From contig CATKHK010000030.1 in assembly GCA_949751835.1 (NCBI GenBank), positions 372,001 through 436,000 of the forward strand: a DNA stretch of 64,000 nucleotides. Direction: 5' to 3'. Made by a program: the position numbers and the translations under genes. This DNA is from Blepharisma japonicum (Eukaryota > Ciliophora > Heterotrichea > Heterotrichida > Blepharismidae). Shown here piece after piece: positions 32,115-43,029 of this stretch; within the stretch, counting starts at the first letter, position 1; each line of letters opens with the position of its first letter. The notes beneath the pieces were generated by a model, which was not told the origin of the DNA, did no database searches, and saw nothing but the letters and a program-made list of their open reading frames with translations.

Positions 32115-34259
32115 ATGGAGCATAAAGACAATTATGTTTGCTCAGCTTTTGGATATGGAAAATATGGACAGCTAGGAGCGATTTCTATAACTCCAAGTCA
32201 AGTTCCAAACATAATCAACGTTGAAGAGCCTATTTTTTCAGTTTCAGCTGGAGAAGGCCATACTGCAGTGCTTACAGAAAACTTCCATTTGTTTACATTT
32301 GGCCGAAATGCTTTTGGGCAGCTTGGTCTTGGGCATAATTTGCCAATTTATATGCCTACTTTGCTACAATCATTGAGTTCTAAACAAATTGAAGCTGTTT
32401 TTTGTGGAGCTGAGCACACTTTGGCGATAACTGCTGATGGCGAAGTGTACACATGAGGGTTGAATATAAAAGGACAATTAGGGCTTGGGGACAATTTGAA
32501 TAGAAATTCTCCTACCTTGGTAGAAAATGTTTCTAGTAGGCTGGTGCCCAATCAGAGCTGCAGTTTGGAAAGAGGGGAAAGGGCGATTTCTGCAGCTTGC
32601 GGAGCTTTGCATACACTGATTTTGACTGATAGGAATAAAGTATTGTCGTGTGGGCATGGGAGTAATTTTGCATTGGGACATAACACACAAGAAGATGTAA
32701 ATCGATTTAGACAAATCAGACATTTAGAAGGGATGGGAAAAGTTGACAAACTAGAAGCAGGATTAACCACTTCAGCAGCAATTATCCAAGGAAATTTATA
32801 TCTCTGAGGAAAGCTAAGTTCCCAGACATATCAAGTCCCTTCACAAATTTGTTTTGAAGTTACCTCACCCTCGATAAGCAGAGCCAAATCAAATTCTCCC
32901 AGAAGTGGAAATGTCGAAGATGTTGCCCTTGGAGATAATTTCGTATTTTGCATTGTCAAAGGAAATTTATGAGGCTGAGGAGAAGGTTCTGGGCTTAGAA
33001 AACAAGAGCCTACTCGCTTAGAAATAAACAAAGCTGTCAAATATATAAGCTGCGGCTTAAAGCACACAGTTGGCATCACAAATGATTATAACATTTTTGT
33101 ATGAGGAAACGGAGATTTCGCCCAATGTGGAGAAGTTGGCAGCTCAAATACTCCAACTTATTTGCCAAGCTATACAAGTGCATTGGCATCCAAAATCGCT
33201 TGTGGGAGCTACCATACTGTCGTTCTATCTGAAAGGCCGCCATCTATTGTAAATCAGCACCAATCAAGATCGAATCTTGAAGCTGAATGCTCGCAGCATC
33301 TTGCTGAAATTCAAAGGCTTAAAAAAGAGCTTGAAGAGTATAAGAAGCAGGCAGATACTGAAGTAATAAGGAGGACTCCACAGAAAAATGCGTATTTAGA
33401 AAAAGATTTGGTGAAAATTGCATCAAATAATAAACATGTGACTCCTTATTTTGAAGTAAGCTATGAGGAGTTGCAGATTGATCCTGAACCGATAGGCAGA
33501 GGGGGATACGGGACTGTTTATAAAGGGAAATGGAGGGGAAGTACAGTAGCGATAAAAAAGATGAAAATGGAGGCTGGGCATGATCGATACAAAGAATTCA
33601 TTCAAGAGTGCCAAACAATGGTCTCAGTGAGGCATCCAAATATCGTTCTTTTTATGGGAGCCTGCACAATATCTCCCAATTTGTGTATTATTTTAGAATA
33701 TTGTGGATACGGCTCATTATGAGACGTCTTAAGAAATCACAGCGAGCCTTTGCCATGGTATCTGCGTTGCAAAATTGCTTTGGACACTGCCAAAGGAGTA
33801 AACTACCTTCACAATTTCCCTACTCCTATTTTGCATAGGGATTTAAAATCTTTAAACATCCTATTAGATGATGCACAAAACGCCAAAATCGCTGATTTTG
33901 GCTGGACAAGGTTTAAAGCAGATGCTATGACAAATAGAATTGGGACATATCAATGAATGGCTCCAGAGGTAATTTTAGGACAAGAATATTCAGAAAAGGC
34001 TGATGTGTATAGCTTTGGGATTATTCTATGAGAATTAGCTACAAGAAAGCCACCATTTAGAGAGCTTAATGGAATTCAGGTTTCCCAAGAAGTTGTAAGA
34101 AGTGATCTAAGGCCGCCTGTTCCTAAAAGATGTCCTGAGGCTTTTGTGTCATTGATGACTAGATGCTGGGAAAAGCAGCCAAATCTGAGGCCAAGTTTTG
34201 ATGTAATTATAGAAGAATTGGAAGCATTTTTGAAATTTTTGGAAAGGTCATCAGTCTAA
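32115..34259 (+). CDS. RCC1-repeat protein kinase (TKL/RAF-like)
   Basis: 714 residues in one frame, several TGA codons read as Trp. Residues 1 to about 370 hold about six RCC1 repeats (FGRNAFGQLGLGHN, WGLNIKGQLGLGD, WGNGDFAQCGEVG). A short coiled coil (about 385-415) joins a kinase domain at about 455-710. The kinase has GRGGYGTVYKG, Lys in VAIKKMK, HRDLKSLN and IADFGWTRF, then WMAPEVI. HRDLKSxN and the WMAPE form place it in the TKL group near RAF/MLK kinases. The order is the reverse of animal NEK8/9. Presumably autoregulated through the propeller. Confidence 0.9.
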
Positions 34260-34397
34260 TTGATTTTCATTTCAAAATAATTTAATTGATAAAATACTTT
34301 ATAGAGAATTTATAAAAAATAAGTCACTAATCAAATTAATAATTTGCCATATCATGATAGTCAAATAAATTCCCATTTATCCCCAAAAGATATAAAA

Positions 34398-35371
34398 ATG
34401 AATTCAATCCTTTATAAGGTGTTCGTTTGCCTCTTTTATGGATTGTGCTCATTTGGCCTCAGCTTTATCAACAAATGAATTTTTGCTTTCTACGACTTCA
34501 AGTTTCCGTTCATTGTAATACTTTACCTAGCTACTTTTACTTCAATTTGTTTTTAATGCAGGATTCAGCGTCACATATGGTGCATTTGTTGATAATGGGC
34601 CAAAAGCAATATGGAAAGTCCCAAAACTCACCTTAGATGGCTGCAAATCTTGTGTGATTATCAGCTGCACCTTTCTTTCAAATGTCTCATTTGGGGTCAT
34701 ATCATTAACAAAAGTCAGCATCCCTGTCTTTCTTGCTATTAGAAGAATGGTCACAATTTTAATCTATATAGTGGATCTTACATATTTAGGGAAACAATGG
34801 AAAATTTTAGAATTCTTAGGTGTCGTGTTAATCACTGTTGGCGGCATTTTATCAGCTGTATTTTTTTATTTAGGCAAACGATTTCTACGCTGACTATTTC
34901 GGGTACTTTTTGGTTATGATGAATAATGCTGCAACTGTTCTTCACTTTAATTTATGCAAATCACTGTCCCAGAAAAAGCCAGAATTAGATGCTGGGGCTC
35001 AGACTTTTTATATGTCATTATTATCTATTCCTGTTCTGTTATTCTTATGTCTTTTTGCTGAAGATACAAACTCATACGAATTATTTGATAGGGCAAAGCC
35101 GTTTTATATTTCCTTACTTATTACAACGGTAATGGGATGTCTTTTAACGTTTTCTCAAGCCCTTTGCATTAATGTTAATTCACCAATTGCAACTTCTGTT
35201 ACTGGGAATTGTAAAGATATTTTGGCAACAATTGTAGGATTATTGGTATTTCCAGATGTACTAATTACACCTTGGTTATTAGTTGGATTAGCGGCAAGCT
35301 TATCAGGAGCTATTGTTTATTCTTATTCAAAGCTACAAGATGAATTACAAAAATCATCTAAAGTTAAGTAA
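34398..35371 (+). CDS. Nucleotide-sugar transporter, SLC35D/Vrg4-like
   Basis: 313 residues after removing two 16-nt introns at 34515-34530 and 34858-34873. Both shift frame and both are required for one frame from the ATG at 34398 to the TAA. About ten hydrophobic spans. Family features include FGLSFINKW near the start, SLTKVSIPVFLAIRRM in the middle, and ANDFYADYFGYFLVMMNN after the second intron. The Golgi SLC35D/Vrg4 group carries UDP-sugars or GDP-mannose in exchange for the monophosphate; the exact substrate cannot be told. COG8 in the same window serves the same compartment but is not a linked gene. Confidence 0.85.
34515..34530 (+). other. 16-nt intron
   Basis: GTAATACTTTACCTAG. Removing it moves into the frame encoding LLLLQFVFNAG and avoids a TAA that follows in the unspliced frame. 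Confidence 0.8.
34858..34873 (+). other. 16-nt intron
   Basis: GTATTTTTTTATTTAG. Removing it restores ANDFYADYFGY, a conserved segment of SLC35D-type transporters. Confidence 0.85.
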
Positions 35372-35724
35372 TTATTTATCTTCAAATGATCAATCATTAT
35401 ACTTTATCATGGCTTTTATGAATTTATAATAGCATATATTAATATTATTACCTAAAAGTTTATGTATGCTTGATTTAGACAAATCTCTGCAACAATTAAA
35501 ACTATTTATTCCTCTATTTTGAGCACTGAGCTTTGAAATGTGAATAATATTTATATCTGAATTTATTTAGATTGGCGATGTTCTAGTGATATATGAATTC
35601 TTAAATGAATTTTATATAAATTTAAAAGTTAATTCTGTATTTTAATTGCAAAGTAGATACTTCTTTTATAATAACACTATGCATAGTATGCAACATTCAC
35701 CTTTTCCTATATAAATTATTTAAC
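35372..35724. other. Convergent intergenic region
   Basis: 353 nt of AT-rich sequence between the sugar transporter and MsrA. Nothing recognised. Confidence 0.45.
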
Positions 35725-36555
35725 TTAACCTGAAAACTCAACAGGCATTTTTACTCCAGTCCCTCCAATCCCGCAATACCCTCCAGGATTTTTCCCCAAG
35801 TACTGTTGATGATAATCTTCAGCAAAATAGAACTCAGCCACAGGTCTAATTTCTGTCGTAATTGACCCAAGTGAAGCTTTATATAGTTCTCTCTGATACA
35901 GATTTCTGCTCGCTATTGCTTTTTCTCTCTGTTCCAAATTAAACACAAAAATCATTGACCTATACTGTGGGCCTACATCTTCGCCTTGCTGCATTCCTTG
36001 TGTGGGATCATGATACTCCCAGAAAATCTTTAACAGCTTTTCATAAGAAATTTGTTTTGGGTCATAAACAATTCTCACAACTTCTGTATGGCCAGTAAAC
36101 CCTGTGTATACCTCATCATATTTAGGGTTCCTTGTATATCCAGCTGCATATCCAACTTGGGTAGAATATACGCCTGCTTGCTTCCAAAACAGTCTTTCCA
36201 CACCCCAAAAGCAGCCCATTCCGAACATAGCGATTTCCATTTCTTCTGGAAAAGGCTCAACAAGGGGTGTTTCCAATACAAAATGCTTATCAATGACTTT
36301 TATAGGGGTTTCTCTGCCTATAAAAGCTTCTTCTGGGTTAGGGATCCCTGGAGATCTTAGATGCAGCTTGTGGCACTCTTCATCATCTTTGCATGCTGGG
36401 CATTCATAAGCCTTCGCAATTTCAATTGTTTCTGCTAAAAGTAGGCTATGGATCTCATTCTTAAGACTATAGCTGCAGAATAAATTACTCGCCGCATCTG
36501 AGTACAAACTATACACACAAAGAGCTTTGATAAGAAATAAAACCCCGATTTTCAT
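35725..36555 (-). CDS. MSRA: Peptide methionine sulfoxide reductase A, secretory form
   Basis: 276 residues from the ATG at 36555. The first about 25 residues look like a signal peptide (MKIGVLFLIKALCVYSLYSDA). A Cys-containing extension (ECPACKDDEECHK) precedes the MsrA domain. The catalytic motif GCFWG is present, followed by VGYAAGYT and YEKLLKIFWEYHDPT. C-terminal GYCGIG supplies a resolving Cys. The enzyme reduces methionine-S-sulfoxide in proteins. The signal peptide would place it in the secretory path or outside, unlike cytosolic MsrA. The extension is not part of the usual domain. Confidence 0.92.
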   Translation of the reverse strand: MKIGVLFLIKALCVYSLYSDAASNLFCSYSLKNEIHSLLLAETIEIAKAYECPACKDDEECHKLHLRSPGIPNPEEAFIGRETPIKVIDKHFVLETPLVEPFPEEMEIAMFGMGCFWGVERLFWKQAGVYSTQVGYAAGYTRNPKYDEVYTGFTGHTEVVRIVYDPKQISYEKLLKIFWEYHDPTQGMQQGEDVGPQYRSMIFVFNLEQREKAIASRNLYQRELYKASLGSITTEIRPVAEFYFAEDYHQQYLGKNPGGYCGIGGTGVKMPVEFSG

Positions 36556-36619
36556 ATTAAAAAAGATAATAATTCTTATTGGCACTGCATTTTCGCAATT
36601 ATTTATCCTTAAATTTAAT

Positions 36620-38053
36620 CTAGACTAATCCCCATACTTCAAGCTTTAATATTTCAAAGTCTTCAGTTGAGCTTAGGACACTATTGTTGTAGGTTTCTGA
36701 GTGCCCGCTAGATCCTGACATTAATTCCTTGTCAATATAAAGGCCAGCTTTCCCACTACATAAACATTACCCTGAGCCCATTGTAAGGGCGTCTAAATCT
36801 GAGTGCATGTAATAATCATTGATAAGTGTTGGGAAATAGCAAGTGATTTGGTCTGAGTTATGGAAAGTAAATAAAAAGCAGTCACCTGTGCCATAATATG
36901 TATGGTGCATTAACCAGGTGTCGGACACAAATCCTCCGAAAACATGATGATTTTGATCTTGAATTACCAATACACTAGGGCCAGTTGCTTCTAATTGTCT
37001 ATAGAAAACAGATAAGCTTGACCCGTGGACTATAGGCGAATATAATAATTCCCAATTTCTCATCTGAAGAATTGTGGGCAAATAGATCGTTATTTGGTTT
37101 ATCATCCTTTGAGACAAAATCAATGATTGCCTTGACAGAGTAGGAATAAACTCTGGCTCGTCTAAATTCTGCTGCTGCGCACTTTTACTTATTTCTTCGT
37201 TGATTTCTACAATTTCGGCTTTAAGCTCTTCAAAGTTGTCGTCTGGGTTTATATTGACTTCTTGAGGTGAGGGAGAACTTATGTGTTCTTCCACAATTCT
37301 TTTAAATGATTTATTTACGTCGAAATATGGCACATAAGTAGATGATGCTAATTCATCACTGACTGCTAAGGATTTTATTTTTTCTTCTATAAGTGCTAAA
37401 AGCTGCTCTGCAGTGGCTTTTTGCTCTAAATAAGTAAGTCTTGTTGAGTTTACTAAATCAGCAATCTATATATAAAATACTCTAAAATAAACATTCGCCT
37501 TAGGGAGGTTTAATCTTGGTCCTCTTTTTTCTCTTCCAGTCCTACTGAGCAAGAATTGAGTAAAAAATACCCTCCCTTTACTATCTTCTACTGAAACGCT
37601 GTTTATTGAAGGCAATTCATAAATTCTACACTTTATAATATCTCTCATATCCATACAAGCTTGAAATTGCAGTGCAATCGCTCTCTCTTTGCCGCGGGTA
37701 GAGATAATCTCACAGTAATTTTTATTGATGATAAATGGATCAAACATAATAAGTTCATCTGTTATGCTGAGAATTCCTAAAACATCACCATCACGAGTAC
37801 AATAATAAACCTCTTGCTTATGAACCTTTTTCTGAACCTCAGCCTGTAGTGGAATTGCTGGGGACTCTATTTTCTTCTCCTCTTCCGCGGGTTTTTTCTG
37901 CCCTTCTTTAACTTTTAAGACCATTCCTGGGAAAACTAAAGAATCCTCAGTTAGTTGGTTGACTCTAAGTAGATTGTAAAGCGACATTCCGAACTGAAAT
38001 GCTATAGTCGCCCAAGAATCGCCTTCTTTAACAACATAATTGTCATATCCCAT
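36620..38053 (-). CDS. LysM-TLDc protein (OXR1/NCOA7 family)
   Basis: 467 residues after removing 15-nt introns at 36756-36770 and 37466-37480. LysM at residues about 6-48 (YVVKEGDSWATIAFQFGMSLYNLLRVN). A GRAM-like middle (GDVLGILSITDELIMFDPF) follows. TLDc occupies the last about 165 residues, ending in the classic GGKAGLYIDKELMSGSSGHSETYNN then FEILKLEVWG. Only after splicing the second intron is the last TLDc strand joined. Animal OXR1 proteins protect from oxidative damage and bind the V-ATPase; catalase and MsrA nearby give a loose thematic echo only. Confidence 0.9.
36756..36770 (-). other. 15-nt intron in the TLDc gene
   Basis: GTAATGTTTATGTAG on the minus strand. Splicing yields the conserved GSGGKAGLYID of TLDc, strong support. 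Confidence 0.92.
37466..37480 (-). other. 15-nt intron in the TLDc gene
   Basis: GTATTTTATATATAG on the minus strand, phase 0, with an in-frame TAG. Removing it joins the GRAM-like half to the TLDc half in one frame. Confidence 0.85.
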
Positions 38054-38286
38054 TTTATTTCATTGAGATAGGTAATAGATTTATCTTTTTATGCATAAAA
38101 GTAAGGTTAATAATATTCAAATCAAAGATATATAAATCAAAACAAAAAATTGCAATAAATCAAAGAAAAAATCAAGAAAGATAGACTATTTTGGAAAATT
38201 TATATAGTAAGTAAAAAATCGAAATTAGTAAAAATTATTGACAAAGGGCAGATAATTAATTAGAAATAAGCGGCTTAGTAATAAAA

Positions 38287-38649
38287 ATGGAAGACAGGCT
38301 AGGTCCAGAATTCGCAAACGCAATGTTTTTGAGCATTTCAGAAGTCAAGACTCTGCTTGAGTATTTCAAAAGAGAAGGCTACATGAGTGCTTCAAATAAT
38401 CCTCTCTTTGAACAAATATTTGCATATGTCAAAAGATATGATCGTTTCCCAGATATTCAGGTATCTGATCAAGCTAAAAATATGCTTCAGGAACATCATT
38501 TCCAAGACGCTGAAATTGCGATGCTAATGAATCTTTGTCCGCACTCAGCAGAAGAAGCGAGAAGCTTGATCCCTGAACTCAATAGAATAGAATCAGACGA
38601 AGATCTTAATGCTAACTTAGAAGAGCTTGTGAGACTTAAAAACCTTTAA
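38287..38649 (+). CDS. RPB4: RNA polymerase II subunit RPB4-like
   Basis: 120 residues, complete. Pattern 'LSISEVKTLLEYFKREGY...LFEQIFAYVKRYDRFPD' then 'MLQEHHFQDAEIAMLMNLCPHSAEEARSLIPEL' follows the RPB4/HRDC-like helical subunit: a first helix, a KRYDRF loop, and the EEAxxLIPxL ending. RPB4 pairs with RPB7 to form the Pol II stalk. Length fits an RPB4 without the N-terminal extension of yeast. It could be the Pol III homologue RPC17, but the spacing favours RPB4. Confidence 0.8.
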   Translation: MEDRLGPEFANAMFLSISEVKTLLEYFKREGYMSASNNPLFEQIFAYVKRYDRFPDIQVSDQAKNMLQEHHFQDAEIAMLMNLCPHSAEEARSLIPELNRIESDEDLNANLEELVRLKNL

Positions 38650-38771
38650 TAACAATTACTTTTACATACAAAAATATATAAAAGTCCCCTTAATTCATTA
38701 AATTCATGCGAGTTAAGAAATTCATGCTTATATCTCATTAAATTTCTAACACGCTAATATTTAATATCAAA

Positions 38772-39293
38772 ATGGTATCACTAGAGGAAAGGCTTGAAAT
38801 CTTGTTCTTACAAAATCAAATTGAAGAGGTCCACAACGGAATGATCCCTGACTCTCCAATCCTCAGTTTTAATTTTGACAGCTTATTATCAACCCCTCCG
38901 ACCTCTTCTAAATCTTCATCAAACTCCTGTTTGTCTTCAAGAAAAAGGACTATAAATGATCTTAGGTTAAAGAAAATCAGACAGCCAATTTTAGATGAAA
39001 ATTATAACTACACACTTTTTCAAAATGAAAATGATAAAAAACCATCTAAAATTATCAATGATTTTAGACTTACTGAGCTTGAGGGGCAAGAAGATTTTTG
39101 TAAACCGTTAAAATTTATCAGTGATAGTCCATTAGTAAGCCCTCTTAGAATTCAATCAACAAACACCCTTAAGAGAAAATATTCTCCGTATAACGGAATT
39201 GAAGCATCTCAAGAAAATTTTAAGAAATTGAAAGGCAATTTTTCTTCATGGCTTAAAAATGAAGAAATCGCTAAATCTTGTATATTGAATTAA
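38772..39293 (+). CDS. Ser/Pro-rich protein, unknown
   Basis: 173 residues, ATG to TAA. A short N-terminal helix, then low-complexity Ser stretches and several Ser/Thr-Pro sites (DSPIL, STPPTS, DSPLVSPL, YSPY). Basic clusters (SRKRT, LKRKY) may be nuclear signals. Likely a disordered, phosphorylated regulator. No family recognised. Confidence 0.6.
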   Translation: MVSLEERLEILFLQNQIEEVHNGMIPDSPILSFNFDSLLSTPPTSSKSSSNSCLSSRKRTINDLRLKKIRQPILDENYNYTLFQNENDKKPSKIINDFRLTELEGQEDFCKPLKFISDSPLVSPLRIQSTNTLKRKYSPYNGIEASQENFKKLKGNFSSWLKNEEIAKSCILN

Positions 39294-39894
39294 GTGTTAA
39301 GGTACTAATATTCTTTGTGTTAATAATATTTTCAAAATTTAGTTTTGGAAGCAGCAATATTGTCTTTTCTCCAAGACTAATTGTGATTTAGTATTTTGTC
39401 TATTTCGCATTTTGAATAAATAGCTTATTAGCATTCCAAAAATCTGTGTGGAATAATGTCAGTTAATTAGGTTTTTTCACTTTCTCTTGTAATGTCTTTT
39501 GAATTTTTAGATTTCTTATAAGAGTACAAATTTTTAAAAATTTAGATTAAGCGTTGGCCATAATTTATTTATTTATTACATCTTCTATCAACTTCACTGT
39601 ATTATTTCTTATTACTAATAAAGGCAATCTATAAGTTCAAACAGATTCATTTTAGATATCGTTTCAAGTTATCGATTTAAAACTATATAAATCCCTTGTT
39701 ATTTTTAAGTAGAGCTTCACTCATTTTCAGCAGGTTTCTGTACTTTACTTCAAAAATATCTTTGACCACTCTGATAACTTATGGAATTTATGGAATGTAA
39801 AAGAAATAGACTTTTCCCTTCGAGTCGCTACCATCCCTAGAATTTTTTAAAAATATTATTATAAAGATATAATTTTACGTTCATTTTATTATAA
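39294..39894. other. Intergenic stretch
   Basis: About 600 nt, AT-rich, between convergent genes. Stops occur in every frame. No repeats or structured RNA seen. Confidence 0.45.
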
Positions 39895-40719
39895 CTAATG
39901 TTGATTACTATTTGGTGCAAGTGGGACATATCGAATTGTTATAGAAATCCTTGTTTCTCGATATAAAGAGTTCACAACTTTTAAGTCTTCTTTGCAAATT
40001 GGGCATTCCTTAATTAGTTCATCTATTGGCTCAGTAGGTCCGGTATAGTTAAGAACCCTTGAAAGCTCTCCAGCAGAAGTTTGTGTATAAAACACTCCAC
40101 AAGAATCTGTAAAAATATAATCAGAAGGGACATCTTCTATGCTATGCAGCATATTATAATATGGATTTCCCGTTCATAAAAGCAGACTTCTTTGAGGAAG
40201 GATGATAGAAAATGCTGGAGATCGAGGTTCCATATTCCAGAACTGAGAAACTGCGACGCTTCCAAGGCAAAGTGTAGCAACTAATGGGTAATAAGCAGGA
40301 CCATCAGTATGAGGCATAATTCCTTGTCCAGGTTTATATTCGTTTATTAGTGCATGATTTGGCTTAAACGGAAAAATTCTTTCATCAAATAAACGTTGTG
40401 CAAAAATATCTAAAAATTTAGGGAGAGGCTCTTGATTTTGCAAACCATCTTCTGTTACATCTCCGCCCCAAAGCTGAAGACTTCTTGTCCTTAGCCTTAC
40501 CCATTTCGATTCAGGCTGATGATAGACCCCATTATTCAATATTTTTTCTTCTAATTCTTTTGTAATGTAATCAGGAATCAGTCAAACTTCATCAGTGACT
40601 CTATAAGGCTCTAAATTTATTTCCCCTGCTATAAAATTGTCAAATTTTTCTGGAGCTGGCTTTATTATTTTCCTAGGGGCATTCAGCTTAGCTTTGATGT
40701 CTTTCAAAGATAATTTCAT
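39895..40719 (-). CDS. ALKBH6: AlkB-family dioxygenase, ALKBH6-like
   Basis: 274 residues from the ATG at 40719; TGA read as Trp at two sites. The segment 'NHALINEYKPGQGIMPHTDGPAYYPLVATLCLGS' matches ALKBH6, including the iron-binding HxD (PHTDG). The distal part has the unusual C-terminal stretch 'GELSRVLNYTGPTEP' and then an insert CPICKED, a Cys pair not typical of the family, before the expected RIS(I/L)TIRYV with the 2-oxoglutarate-binding Arg. Family: Fe(II)/2-oxoglutarate oxygenase acting on alkylated substrates; the ALKBH6 substrate is not well settled. Confidence 0.88.
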
Positions 40720-40759
40720 TTTATAAGATCTAATTAGTAATCAAAATGAATAGTTATAA

Positions 40760-42727
40760 TTAAAGTCCATCCGGATATTTTACTTTAAACCATGGGTGGT
40801 CTAAAGCTTCCTTCGCAGTTGGTCTGGCGTCTCTGTCAATTTCTAATAGTTTTCCAACAAAATCTAAAAATACTTCATCTTCAGTTCTAAGCCTTGCTTT
40901 TAAGCTTGATTTTTTAGGCACTAACAAATGAATTTTTGTGGCTGATGAAGAAGTAGGAGTAAATGATTCGTCTTTATCCTCTTCAACTACTTTATAAAGA
41001 ATCCTATCATCTGTGAAGAAATGCTTGATTAATTTTCCAGTCTTATATACGTCTTCTGGGAACGGTCCAATAATTCCCATAACGCGAGCTAATAGTCCTT
41101 GGACACTATCATTTTGGAATAATACATTTCCAGTAAATAATTCTGCTACAATGCAGCCTAGTGACCAAATATCAATTTTACTATCATAGCGACACCCTAA
41201 AATGACCTCTGGCGCTCTATATGAGCGGGATTGGACATAAGAACTTAAATGATCGTGTATAAAGCAGCTGCTTCCAAAATCAATCACTTTTACTTCACAT
41301 CTTGAATAAGATTTCATCAAAATATTTTCTGGCTTTAAATCACAATGTATTAAATGCAGAGAATGGACATATTCAAGCGCAATCAAAATTTGTTGAGTCA
41401 CTCTTTGGAGCCTTCCTAAGTTAAAATAGAGCTCAGCTTCATGATCTCTATTGTATCTCGAAAATTCATATAAATTGTCTCTTAAAAGTTCTGTAACAAT
41501 AAATAAATGCTCTTTATGATAAAAATAATCAATGACTTTCAAGAAATTTGTTTTATCAGGATCTGCATTGCAGTTGATAAGTCTCAAAATTTTAATTTCA
41601 TCCAAGCTTTGATCGACATAATCCTTATTATTTTCTATCACTTTTACACATACAAGCTGCTTTGTCAGCATGTCTAAGCATTGCAGTGCCTTGCTGAAAG
41701 CTGCAGAACCTAAATACTCAATGACTTGATATCTCCCAGCAATAACACTGTCAATAATAACAGGAAAATCTTTGGTTTCTTCAAACCCAGTTCTTTCTCT
41801 ATCATAAATAACTTTTAAATGATAGCAATCATAAGTCACGCTTTCATATTCCAAAGGATACATGCTTTCATCTGATGGTGGGAATATTAATTCAGCTGGC
41901 AATAATGAATTTGGTCCAGCAGGCTTAATTCCACCTTTAGGTGTTTTTGGCTTGAGCAATTTTTTGGGGCAGGAAGCTCGCTGTGGGAAGCCATATTTTT
42001 CAGCCAATTGTTTACTCACATAGACTAAATCTTCTTCATTACATTCATAGAGCTCAAATCCAGGATCATCGTCATTTTCATATTCATCATCAATTATCTT
42101 AGAAACTTCTCTGCTTTTTGTCTCTTTTGGCTCTTCCCTCACATCAGAAGTTTCAAAAATTTCATCCTGGGAAAGCTGAGATTTTATTTCGCTTGTCTTG
42201 CTCTCATGGACTGAATTATTGCTACTTCCTTGTCCAAAACAAGGGAGATCTTCTTCAGAGGATTCAATATTTTTGTTGCTTTCAGGTGCAATTGATGATT
42301 GATTTTGGCTCTCATTTTCAAAAAATAATTGTTCAGCACATTTAACCATCTTGTGAAAGGCTCGAAGATTTAGCAAGGCATCAAAGCCTTTTGACATTTC
42401 TTGATATTCACTTACAGCTGGACTTGAAATTATGCGTGACATGAGGCTTTCCATAACGTCTTCGTTTTCTGGAGCAATTCCTGTGTGGGAATTTTGATTT
42501 TCTTTATTTTGAAGGGAGGTGATGATGTGAGATAAAAGCTTTTTGGCAGATTCAGCGTTGCTAAGCTTGGGAGATGATGATTTTAAGGTCTGACGAAGGA
42601 GATAAGCTGAACGGTGCAAGCCTTTTGTTTCAAGATAATCAGAAATTGCGTCGAATACTTCCATATTCTTATGAACCTCTTTTAAATATTTTTTTAATAT
42701 GATGATATTCGAATTAATAAATTGCAT
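40760..42727 (-). CDS. DYRK-family protein kinase with N-terminal LisH-like motif
   Basis: 655 residues from the ATG at 42727; an in-frame Met at 42664 (MEVFDAISDYLE) may be the true start. The N-terminal 'FDAISDYLETKGLHRSAYLLRQTL' resembles a LisH dimerisation motif. A long acidic region follows. The kinase (about 330-650) has the loop LGSAAFSKAL, Lys in VCVKVIEN, HCDLKPEN, IDFGSS and YVQSRSYRAPEVILG. The second Tyr of the YxQSRxYR motif is the DYRK autophosphorylation site. HCD in place of HRD is typical of DYRK/HIPK kinases. No intron. Confidence 0.9.
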   Translation of the reverse strand: MQFINSNIIILKKYLKEVHKNMEVFDAISDYLETKGLHRSAYLLRQTLKSSSPKLSNAESAKKLLSHIITSLQNKENQNSHTGIAPENEDVMESLMSRIISSPAVSEYQEMSKGFDALLNLRAFHKMVKCAEQLFFENESQNQSSIAPESNKNIESSEEDLPCFGQGSSNNSVHESKTSEIKSQLSQDEIFETSDVREEPKETKSREVSKIIDDEYENDDDPGFELYECNEEDLVYVSKQLAEKYGFPQRASCPKKLLKPKTPKGGIKPAGPNSLLPAELIFPPSDESMYPLEYESVTYDCYHLKVIYDRERTGFEETKDFPVIIDSVIAGRYQVIEYLGSAAFSKALQCLDMLTKQLVCVKVIENNKDYVDQSLDEIKILRLINCNADPDKTNFLKVIDYFYHKEHLFIVTELLRDNLYEFSRYNRDHEAELYFNLGRLQRVTQQILIALEYVHSLHLIHCDLKPENILMKSYSRCEVKVIDFGSSCFIHDHLSSYVQSRSYRAPEVILGCRYDSKIDIWSLGCIVAELFTGNVLFQNDSVQGLLARVMGIIGPFPEDVYKTGKLIKHFFTDDRILYKVVEEDKDESFTPTSSSATKIHLLVPKKSSLKARLRTEDEVFLDFVGKLLEIDRDARPTAKEALDHPWFKVKYPDGL

Positions 42728-43029
42728 ACAATATATATCAATTTCGCATATGATCAGAATTAGGAAAAGAATTAAAAATAGTAATTTAAAAGATAATTAT
42801 TTTTAAGAAATTGAAAATTAAGCTATTAAATCACTCACTAAATTAAATAAAGTAAATTAGTTAAATAAATAGCACATAATCTATTTAAATTTAAAATAGC
42901 CTTTTTGGCTTTATTTAATAAATGGTGAGCAGTTTATACTTTTGATTTTAAATCCAGATACTCATAATATTTTTGTTTGTATTTTAACAACAATTCTTTT
43001 TCTATCAACAAAACTCATATATGTAATAA
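42728..43029. other. Divergent intergenic region
   Basis: 302 nt, strongly AT-rich, between the DYRK gene and the copper ATPase gene. No element recognised. Confidence 0.45.

Noticed and set aside
34546-34563. A 13-nt GT...AG segment as intron in the sugar transporter
   Set aside because: A 16-nt intron at 34515-34530 fits the length rule here and restores the transporter frame; 13 nt is outside the range seen.
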